DNA of 64,000 bases, taken from the NCBI RefSeq assembly GCF_013410035.1, contig NZ_JACCBW010000005.1, forward strand, positions 124,001-188,000, read 5' to 3'. The notes beneath the pieces are model-generated. The model searched no databases. It was not told where the DNA came from and saw only the letters and a program-made list of their open reading frames with translations. The translations under genes were made by a program, and so were the position numbers. Below are positions 17,860 to 25,979 of the stretch, in pieces (position 1 is the stretch's first letter; every line of letters starts with the position of its first letter). This DNA is from Nocardioides cavernae (GTDB lineage: Bacteria; Actinomycetota; Actinomycetes; Propionibacteriales; Nocardioidaceae).

Positions 17860-20800
17860 GTGACGGTCTCGATGCGCCGGATGTCGGCAGGCAGCGGATA
17901 CCAATACCTGCTGCGCAGCGTGGCGGCGGGCGATGGCACGCGGTCCCTGACGACGCCGTTGACGCGCTACTACTCCGAGGTCGGTACGCCGCCCGGGTGC
18001 TGGCTCGGTTCCGGCGTGGCCGCCCTCGGGGCCGGCCAGCTCCGGCCCGGCATGCAGGTGACCGAGGAGCAGCTCGCCCTGCTTGTTGGGATGGGCCGAG
18101 ACCCCATCACCGGAGGGCAGCTCGGCAAGGCATATCCGTCGTACAAGCGGCTGTCGGACCGCATTGAGGAGCGCGTCGCGGCGCTCGACCCGGGGATGAC
18201 CGCGGAGGACTGCGCGACTGAAACGACACGGATCGAGGCAGAGGAGACCGCCGCTGGGATGCGACGAGCGGTCGCCGGATTCGACCTCACGTTCAGCGTC
18301 CCGAAGTCGGTCTCCGTGCTCTGGGGGGTCGCGGACGCGGTCACCCAGGAACGGATCGTCGCCGCCCACCACGCGGCAATCGCCGACGTGGTTGCGCTCT
18401 TCGAGCGAGAGGTTGCCGCCACCCGTGCGGGCATCTCCGATGCCGACGGCGCCGTCGCCCAGGTCGACGTGGCGGGTGTCGCGGCCGTCGCCTACGACCA
18501 CTTCGACTCGCGGGCCGGCGACCCGCAGCTCCACACCCACGTCGTCATCGCCAACAAGGTCCTCACCGTCATGGACGGCCGCTGGCGCAGCCTCGACGGA
18601 CGCCCGGTCTTCGCCTCACGTACCGGCCTGTCCGCCCACTACGACGCCCTCCTCGCCGACCGGCTGTCGCGCGACCTCGGCATCGAATGGGAGCTGCGGC
18701 CGCGCGGTCCCGACCGGAATCCCCGGTGGGAGATCGCCGGTGTCACCGACGAGCTGATCACAGAGTTCTCCAACCGCACCCGCGAGATCGAGCTCAAGAA
18801 GGAGGAGCTCATCGCGGAGTACGTCGCACGGCACGGGCGGATGCCGTCGGCCAGGACCATTGTCGAACTCCGGGCCCAGGCGACGCTGGCCACGCGCCCG
18901 CCGAAGGAGGTCCAGTCGCTCGCCGATCTCACCACGGGTTGGCGTCAAAGGGCCGCCGAGCGGTTGGGGACGGAGCCCACCGGGTGGTCGCAGTCGGTGA
19001 TCGGGCGAGAGGGCGACTTCCTGACAGCGGAGGACGTGCCGCTGGCTGCGATCGGGGCGATTGGTGCCGAAGTGGTCGCGCTGGTCTCTGTGAAGCGGGC
19101 CGTTCTGGACGCACTGGAACCTGATGGCCGAGGCGGCGAAGCAGACGATGGATCTGAGGTTCGCGACGCCCGAAGAGCGCGAGGCCGTCGTCGGTCTGAT
19201 CGTGGACGCGGCCCAGGCACGCTCCGTGGTCCTGACGCCGCCGGAGCTCGCCCGCAGCCCGGTCCGGTTCCAGCGCGAGGACGGCACGAGCCGGTTCCGC
19301 CCGCGGCATGGTGAGAAGTACTCCTCGATCGCAGTGCTCGACGCCGAGGCACGACTGTTGGCACGCGCCGAGAAGGTGACTGCACCGGCGGTGTCAGCCG
19401 AGATCGCGGGTCGAGCAGGTGGTCATGGCACGGTCGCGCTGACAGTTCAGCAGCGGCGTGCTGTGGAGAGCGTCTGCCGCTCAGGGCGTCAGGTCGACCT
19501 CCTGGTCGGACCGGCTGGGGCCGGCAAGACCACCACGATGAGAGCCCTCCGCACGGCCTGGATCAGCGAGCACGGGCGGGGGAGTGTCGTCGGTCTCGCG
19601 CCGTCTGCCGCTGCAGCCCAGGCGCTGGCCGACGACCTCGGCGTCGCGTGCGAGAACACGTCGAAGTGGCTCCACGAGCACGACCACGGTCGGACCGAAC
19701 TCCGCCGAGGTCAGCTGGTGATCCTCGATGAGGCGACTCTGGCCGACACGGTGACGCTCGATCGGCTCACGGGGATCGCGTCCGCCGCGAACGCCAAGGT
19801 GGTTCTCGTGGGCGATCCGCACCAACTCCAGTCTGTGGATGCAGGCGGAGCCTTTGCCCTCCTCGTCGACCGGCGTGCGGACGCCCCGGCGCTGAATGAG
19901 ATCCACCGGTTCGCCAACGAGTGGGAGAAGGAGGCCTCGCTTGCGCTGAGCCGCGGAGACGTGCAGGTCATCTCGGCGTACGCCCGCCACAAGCGGATCC
20001 GCGAGGGCCTCACGGACGTGATGGTCGACGCCGCATACGTCGCCTGGCGCGCCGACTGCGCGGCGGGGCGCGCCAGCATCCTCGTGACGGAGTCGGCCCG
20101 AGATGTCCGCGCGCTCAACGAACGCGCCCGGGCCGAGCGGCTGCTTCTGGACGGCGCCATCGATCACCGCGAGGCCCAGCTGGTCGACGGCTGTCGAGCC
20201 TCGGTCGGAGACGTCGTCATCACGCGCCAGAACGACCGCACCATCCGCACCACGCGAGGTGGGTGGGTGAAGAACGGCGACCGCTGGCTGGTCACCGACA
20301 TCCGTCGGAACGGCTCTGTCCTCGTCAAGCGCCTCGGCGGCGAGGGCCGGCGAACCGTCCTGCCGCCGGAATACGTCGCCGAGCACCTCGACCTCGGCTA
20401 CGCCGTCACCGCACATCGCGCTCAGGGCGTCACCGTCGACACGGCGCACGTCGTCGTCACTGCATCCACGACCCGGGAGAACCTCTACGTCTCCATGACC
20501 CGCGGCCGCGAGTCCAACATCGCGTACGTCGCCCTCGACCGGCCCGACGACAGCCACTCCGCGCCGGAGGCTGATGACGTCGCGGCCAGGACGGTCCTGT
20601 ACGGCGTCCTCCAGCACAGCGGCGCCGACCTCTCGGCCACGCAGACGATTGAGGCCGAGTACCAACTGCACGGCGACATCGACCGGCTCGCGGCCGAACT
20701 CGAGACGATCGCCGCCGACGCTCAGCACGACCGCTTCGTCGACCTCCTCAGCCGCTCCGGGCTGACCACCGAGCAGCACGCCGCAGTCGCCGAGTCGACG

Positions 20801-21467
20801 GCCTTCGGCCCGCTCACGGCGGCACTACGACGCGCCGAGGCATACCACCACGACCTCGAACGTCTTCTGCCTCGGGTCGTCGGACAACACCGTCTCGACG
20901 ACGCTGATGACATCGGTGCGGTGCTCCGCTACCGAATCGACAAGCTCGCAGCGACGCCGCCGCGCGGTTGCCGTCTCCGTCCGCGACTGATCGCCGGCTT
21001 GATCCCCGAGCCGCTCGGCCCGATGACAGCTGAGGACCGACAGGCGATCGGCCAGCGGAAGGAGCTGATCGAGTCGCGTGCACCGCGCGCTTCTCGATGT
21101 CGCCATCGGACGCGGCGCCGCTTGGATGCACCGGCTCGGCAAACCTCCGCAGGATCCCACCCAGCGCGAAAGATGGGTCCGCGCTGCGACGTCGGTTGCC
21201 GCCTACCGCGATCGCTACAAGACCACCAGCGACTTGCCACTGGCTGGAGGCGCGGCCAGCGACGCCCAGCGTGCCGACCGTCAGCGCGCGCTGGTTGCTC
21301 TAAGGGAAGCAGTCGCGCTGTCGAGCGCCAGCCGCAATGAGTCCCGCGCCGTTGGCGCCGAACTCCAGGCCGTCTCGGGTCCATGGGTCGGGGCGCGCGT
21401 CCGTTGTCCACAGGAGGCGTTGTCAGGCGGCGCGCCGGGACTCACGTCGGCGTACGACGGGATGTGA
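17860..21467 (+). pseudogene. TraA/TrwC-type relaxase-helicase (MobF-like), with two apparent frameshifts
   Basis: The start is GTG 17860 (MTVSMRRMSAGSGYQYLL). The relaxase domain has tyrosines near the N-terminus, FDLTFSVPKSVSVLWG, and the metal-binding His cluster in QLHTHVVIANKV. The helicase half has GPAGAGKTTT, ILDEATLADT, GDPHQLQSVDAGG, AHRAQGVTVDTAHVV and VSMTRGRESN. The first break is near 19102: before it KRAV, after it, one frame over, WTHWNLMAEAAKQTMDL, the family sequence. The second is near 21085: ELIESR, then ALLDVAIGRGAAWMHRLG in a third frame, ending at 21467. Each is explained by one extra base, giving about 1200 residues. The protein would nick oriT and unwind the strand for conjugation. 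As written it cannot be made whole. The alternative is base-call error. Confidence 0.85.
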
Positions 21468-21489
21468 CCCCGTCAGAAAGGGCGATCCC

Positions 21490-21907
21490 ATGATCATGCT
21501 GCTCGCACTCCCCATCATCGCCGCGGTGGCGCTCGCGCACCGCTACCTGAGGCTCTACGCCCCGTCGAACCTCCTGATCCGCCGAGTGCGAGCCTCGCGG
21601 CCCACGATGAGCACGTTCGCAGCGATGTTGACCGTGGCAGCCGGCCTGATCGTCGGGACGAAGGTGCTCTCGGACGCCGTGGCGGCCGGCGCGCCCGGCT
21701 GGCTGAACCTCGTCGTACTGGTGTTAGCGGTGGGACGCGATCAAGATCGGATCGATCGCGATCACCGTCCCCGCCCGACGGGCATTGCTGGCTGTGAAGA
21801 CGACGGATGGGCGGCCTGTCAGTCAGGACTCCAGGGGCATACGCACCGTGTCGTCCTGGCCTTGTCTCCAGACAGACCCGCCCGGCGGGGTAACCCCGAT
21901 CCAGTGA
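21490..21907 (+). pseudogene. Small membrane protein following the relaxase, frameshifted near 21730
   Basis: ATG 21490 with GAAAGGG ten bases upstream. The N-terminal hydrophobic segment MLLALPIIAAVALAHRYLRLY, then PSNLLIRRVRASRPTMSTFA, then a second membrane region (GAPGWLNLVVLVLA). After that the sense sequence shifts by one base to WDAIKIGSIAITVPARRALL and ends at TGA 21905-21907. One extra base in the GCGGTGGG run at about 21727-21733 explains it. Restored length is about 138 residues. It is probably a membrane protein of the transfer module; no family is recognised. Confidence 0.65.
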
Positions 21908-21973
21908 TCGACGGCCGACGAGAATCGGCCGGATGGAAATGCGCCTAGTGAGCATCGGGGGTTCGGCGGCGCG

Positions 21974-21995
21974 TGTCGGACCGACTCACTAACCT
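21974..21995 (+). promoter_or_regulatory. Putative promoter element of the split-Dna2-like operon (TGTCGG-n7-CACTAACCT)
   Basis: TGTCGG at 21974-21979 and CACTAACCT at 21987-21995 match the element at 1062-1083 with the same 7-base spacer. TAACCT fits a -10 hexamer (TAnnnT); its 3' end lies 23 bases before the chosen GTG start at 22019. This short leader would still cover the GGTGGAGG ribosome site. Confidence 0.4.
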
Positions 21996-22018
21996 CGCCG
22001 TGAGAGGTGGAGGTGCCC

Positions 22019-23110
22019 GTGGCAGGCTCGAGCGCAGAAGTACCGGCTGTCGACGACATCCGTCAGGAAGCTCGTCGCAATACGCGCGGCCGTTTCGAGC
22101 AGTGGGCGAAGAACCCGACTTGTGACGCGAACACGCTCTCGGCCGTCCACAACGTCCGTCTCGACAAGGCGGCGAAGGCGGTCGGCCTCGAGGTCAGCTT
22201 CGGTCAGTCGCCCTTCGCGATCGCTCGCGGGAACCGGTTCGAGGCAGGGCTCTTCTACGACGAAGCCGTCAAGTTGCGCCAAGCGCTCGAGCGCAAGAGT
22301 TGTTTGCCGGAGGGATCCGTTGGATTCCTCGACCTGCGGCTCAAGCTGAACCGCGGTACCCGAGTGACCACGATCGATCAGGCACTCAGGGAGACCGAGG
22401 CCTGGCTTCGTCGAATCGCCGTTGAGCCCACATCGGCGGAATCGATCGTTGCTGCGCCCATGATCAAGATCCCCAAGGGCGTGATCCTTCCGGAGGCCCT
22501 TCTCATCATCGACGCGGTGACTGTCACGACGACCGTCGATGGACGGGCGCGTGTCACGGTGGGGGAGGTCAAGGTCTTCCCCGACAGAGGCGGACACACC
22601 GACCCCCAGCAGCTCGCGTCAGCGCGAGCCCAGGCCGGGGTCTACGAGCACGCGATGCGGCTTGCTGTTGAGACCCTCGGGCTGACTGACGAAATCGAGA
22701 TCTCGACCCATGGGTTCCTCGTCTTCACGTGGCCAGGTTCGAACTCGCCGTCCGTCCGCGCCAATGAAGACCTGACTTATCAGGCTATTCGCGCCGAGCG
22801 CGGATTCGATCGGCTCGAGCAGGTCGCTCTCGGCGTGGTCCGCGACGACGACTTCTCTGCTGATAACCCCGCACTGATCAAGCGTGTGCTCGACGCACCT
22901 ACGGATTACTCGGAGGCCTGCTTGTCCTTCTGCGACCTGGCACCCCGGTGCCACGCCAGGGCCACGGCGGCAGACGACCCGATCGTCCTCGGGGGCGAAG
23001 TCGCGCGGTTCCTCGGCGAAACCACCGTGTCGCGAGCACTCGAGCTCATGGCAGGGGTCGCGCCTGCCGATGACCGTGAGGCAGACATCCAGAGGCAGTT
23101 GGTCGGCTGA
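22019..23110 (+). CDS. Cas4/Dna2-like Fe-S PD-(D/E)XK nuclease
   Basis: 363 residues from GTG 22019, chosen because GGTGGAGG ends five bases upstream. The motif order fits the Cas4/AddB/Dna2 nuclease class. It has a lone Cys35; GNRFEAG with Glu75; Asp165 in LIIDAVTV; Glu183-x-Lys185 in VGEVKVF; a Q-x3-Y motif (QAGVYEHAM); and a C-terminal CLSFCDLAPRC giving Cys301, Cys305 and Cys311. One N-terminal and three C-terminal Cys are the usual ligands of the 4Fe-4S cluster of this class. It would cut single-stranded DNA ends. The next gene starts at the stop codon (TGATG) and an SF1 helicase follows, so nuclease and helicase are the two halves found fused in Dna2. The motif reading is strong; the function is inferred. 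Confidence 0.75.
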   Translation: MAGSSAEVPAVDDIRQEARRNTRGRFEQWAKNPTCDANTLSAVHNVRLDKAAKAVGLEVSFGQSPFAIARGNRFEAGLFYDEAVKLRQALERKSCLPEGSVGFLDLRLKLNRGTRVTTIDQALRETEAWLRRIAVEPTSAESIVAAPMIKIPKGVILPEALLIIDAVTVTTTVDGRARVTVGEVKVFPDRGGHTDPQQLASARAQAGVYEHAMRLAVETLGLTDEIEISTHGFLVFTWPGSNSPSVRANEDLTYQAIRAERGFDRLEQVALGVVRDDDFSADNPALIKRVLDAPTDYSEACLSFCDLAPRCHARATAADDPIVLGGEVARFLGETTVSRALELMAGVAPADDREADIQRQLVG

Positions 23111-24678
23111 TGACTTCAGTACGAGCGATCGCTCGCAAGTTGGCGGCCTGGGAGGCCGGTCAACCGCTTCCGCGGTACGACACGATCCATCACGCGATCA
23201 TGCCGCCCGATCAAGCCATGATCGTCGCCTTCGTCCGGATGGCCGGTGAGTCACGACCTTGGGGCATCGCCTGGGGCACAGTCGGCTCCGATCCGCGTAT
23301 CGAGTCCGTCCCCGACGGTCGTGTCCGCGACGACGTCGCCGATTTAGCCGCGACGTTCGCGGAGGATCTGCTGGAGCACCTGCGCGTGCACAACTGGACT
23401 TTCGACCCGGTTCCTCAGAAGCCCGATCTGGGTGACTTGCGCCAGGTCTGGCTGCCAAACGGCCAGCACATCGCCATGCTCCACCAGCTCAGCTACACCT
23501 ACTCGCAGACCAAGTTCGGTGGCGTGAACCAGGACATCCTGCGTGCTTTGGGGCGCGTTTCCGGCTGGATGTTCCGCGACACCTCGCGGGTCGGCAACCA
23601 GCACGTCATCAGCGCAAGCCAGATTCTGGGGGACTCCTACGTTTTCCCGGCTCAGGATGCCCGGACGGCTCATCTCGGATACCAACTCGCATGGCTCACC
23701 ACGCCGGGTGACCGTGACGCCCGATTGGCGGCAGCAGCGGATGCCGAGGGTCTCACCGTCTCGCCAACCCTGGACCCGACGCTTGAGCGCGATGACCTCA
23801 GCGAGCTTGTGAGCACGTGGCAGGACGGGCGTCGCGAAGGCAACGACGTGAGCGAGACCGCGGCTGCGATCTCCGCGGTCCTTCGCAACGAGTTGCTGCG
23901 TCGCTGGAAGTTGACAGAGCAGGCGTATGAGCTGATGGCCAACAACGACCGGCCGGTAAATGGTGGCGTCGGCGAACTCGTGACGAAGGCACACGCTGAG
24001 TTCTGGTTCCAGCACCAGCGGATTGAGCTCCGCCTCAACGACCCAAGCCATGGCCCTGCTTTTGTTGCCCATCCGGAGACCGACTTTCACGGATCCGCGG
24101 CTGCTTCCCGATACCTCATTCACTCTGCAGCCGACGAGGCGTACGTCGGTTACCTCATCCACGACGATCCAGCGCTCTTCCGTGAGGCATTGGACGACGG
24201 CCGCGCTTTCGAGTCGCATGTAGTTCGGGTGTACGACGTTGGGGTCGGCCGGTCGACGGTCCCGCGTTGGGTAGTCAGCCTGGACCCGACGCTGCCGCAC
24301 CGGCTGCGCGAGAACGCCCGCGTGGCTCCCCAAAGCTCCCGGGGGCACGAGGCCACCATCGTCGAGATCGACGCTACAGATGGCGATCTTCTTGTGACGG
24401 TGGAGTGGACCGGGCGGAAGACAAAGCCGTTACTCGGGCCGATCATGGCGAAGCCCGCCGACGACGCCTGGGTTGGTGTCGACGTCGCCTTTGTTCAGTC
24501 GGATGCCGCCAGCCTCACACAGCGGCGTAGCCACCGGGTCTGGTCGGCTGCAAGTGGACCGGGAGCGTGGCTCACGCACGGCAAGGCATCTGCACCGATC
24601 GAGATCAGCTCTGATGACGGTACTACCGACCTCGTCTTCGACGATGTCGCCCAGATCGCTGGGGAGGTGACGGTGTGA
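23110..24678 (+). CDS. Unrecognised 522-residue protein between nuclease and helicase
   Basis: I do not recognise this family. It starts at the ATG sharing one base with the upstream stop and overlaps the downstream GTG by four bases, so it is almost certainly made together with both neighbours. The protein looks soluble: no signal peptide or membrane helix, moderately acidic, with a mixed helix/strand look. There is a long helical middle (about residues 235-310, including AAISAVLRNELLRRWKLTEQAYELM) and a beta-rich C-terminal half containing ATIVEIDATDGDLLVTVEWTGR. No nucleotide-binding loop and no nuclease motif are evident. By position it could be a DNA-binding or assembly partner that joins nuclease and helicase. 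That is inference only. Confidence 0.7.
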   Translation: MTSVRAIARKLAAWEAGQPLPRYDTIHHAIMPPDQAMIVAFVRMAGESRPWGIAWGTVGSDPRIESVPDGRVRDDVADLAATFAEDLLEHLRVHNWTFDPVPQKPDLGDLRQVWLPNGQHIAMLHQLSYTYSQTKFGGVNQDILRALGRVSGWMFRDTSRVGNQHVISASQILGDSYVFPAQDARTAHLGYQLAWLTTPGDRDARLAAAADAEGLTVSPTLDPTLERDDLSELVSTWQDGRREGNDVSETAAAISAVLRNELLRRWKLTEQAYELMANNDRPVNGGVGELVTKAHAEFWFQHQRIELRLNDPSHGPAFVAHPETDFHGSAAASRYLIHSAADEAYVGYLIHDDPALFREALDDGRAFESHVVRVYDVGVGRSTVPRWVVSLDPTLPHRLRENARVAPQSSRGHEATIVEIDATDGDLLVTVEWTGRKTKPLLGPIMAKPADDAWVGVDVAFVQSDAASLTQRRSHRVWSAASGPGAWLTHGKASAPIEISSDDGTTDLVFDDVAQIAGEVTV

Positions 24679-25979
24679 GTCTCGACGTTATCGACGCGGA
24701 ATACGCCGACCTGCGCAAGGCGCTCACCGCCTACCTCTCGGACGGGGGCAGGCTCGCCGTGGTCAAAGCGCCACCGGGGTCAGGCAAGACGCACACCCTC
24801 ATAGCGGTGCTCACGGCGCTGGCTGGGGACGGCATGCAGATTGCCGTGGCCGCTCAGACAAATAGCCAAGCCGATGACATTTGCATGCGTTGGGCCAAGG
24901 AGCACCCAGAGGTGCGTGTGGCGCGCTTCTCCAGCACCGGTCTCCGACCGCCGGATGACTTCCCGACGAGCGTCCGGTGGGTCACCGACAAGAAGGAGTT
25001 GCCGCACGGTCCCGGAGTCACCGTTGCGACAACGGCCAAGTGGTCGCTCACCGATCTGTCCGCCCCGTATGACCTGCTCGCCATCGACGAGGCCTGGCAA
25101 ATGAGCTGGGCAGACCTGATGCAGTGCGCGCTGGTCAGCGCCAGGTTCCTGATGATCGGTGACCCTGGACAGATCCCGCCGGTTGTTCCGATCGACGTTC
25201 GACGCTGGGAGACATCGCCGCGTGCGCCACACGAGGCAGCGCCGGAGGTGGTGCTCGCGGAACCGACCTTGGAGTCCGTCCGGTTCGTTGGTTCGTTGCC
25301 AGCCTGTCGGCGACTCCCGAACGAGTCAGTCGACTTCGTGAAGCCGTTCTATGATTTCGACTTCGAGGCGTACGTCGCCGTCGGAGCCCGGGGACTCGAG
25401 CTGTCCAGCCCCTGGGGCGATGCGCTATCGGCTGGCCGCCCGCTCGCACTCACCATTCCTACCCCGGACCACGGACCGCCCATCGAGGTCGATCACGAGA
25501 TTGCTGCCGCAACCGCGAAGGTCCTCAGCGACCTGCTTGGGGGAGGGACGACACTCCGGTTCGGCGAAGAGAAGCGGCCTCTCGCGCCCGCCGATATCGG
25601 CGTGACGAGCAGCCACCGGGTCATGAACTCGGTGCTCTCGGCTGCGCTGGGATCGTGGGTCAATCAGATCAGGGTCGACACGCCAGAGCGTTGGCAGGGC
25701 CTGGAACGTCCTGTGATGATCGCCGTTCATCCACTGTCAGGCGTCGCAGACCCGTCAGCGTTCGACCTGGAGACGGGCCGCCTTTGCGTGATGGCGTCTC
25801 GCCATGAGGTCGCGTTCATCATGCTGACCCGTGATCACGTGGGGGAGACGCTGCGCAACTACGTCCCGAGCGCGGAGCAGGCGCCGGGCCGCCCAGACCG
25901 CGTGGGCCGCGGCCACGACGCCCACCTGAAGTTCTGGTCGCAGCTCGAGCACGCTGGGAGCGTCCTCGCGCTCACTTGA
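24675..25979 (+). CDS. SF1 (UPF1/Dna2-like) helicase
   Basis: 434 residues from GTG 24675, overlapping the previous stop (GTGTGA). Walker A is APPGSGKTHT with Lys38; Walker B is LLAIDEAWQMSW with Asp138-Glu139; motif III is IGDPGQIPPVVPID near 161-174; late motifs are WQGLERPVMIAVHP and the arginine-finger equivalent VMASRHEVAFIM near 372. This order fits SF1B/UPF1-like helicases, which move on single-stranded DNA or RNA. It is short for the family, so accessory domains are missing. Together with the Cas4-like nuclease two genes upstream it makes a split Dna2-like pair. The end overlaps the convergent UvrD-like gene by eight bases. Confidence 0.8.
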   Translation: MSLDVIDAEYADLRKALTAYLSDGGRLAVVKAPPGSGKTHTLIAVLTALAGDGMQIAVAAQTNSQADDICMRWAKEHPEVRVARFSSTGLRPPDDFPTSVRWVTDKKELPHGPGVTVATTAKWSLTDLSAPYDLLAIDEAWQMSWADLMQCALVSARFLMIGDPGQIPPVVPIDVRRWETSPRAPHEAAPEVVLAEPTLESVRFVGSLPACRRLPNESVDFVKPFYDFDFEAYVAVGARGLELSSPWGDALSAGRPLALTIPTPDHGPPIEVDHEIAAATAKVLSDLLGGGTTLRFGEEKRPLAPADIGVTSSHRVMNSVLSAALGSWVNQIRVDTPERWQGLERPVMIAVHPLSGVADPSAFDLETGRLCVMASRHEVAFIMLTRDHVGETLRNYVPSAEQAPGRPDRVGRGHDAHLKFWSQLEHAGSVLALT

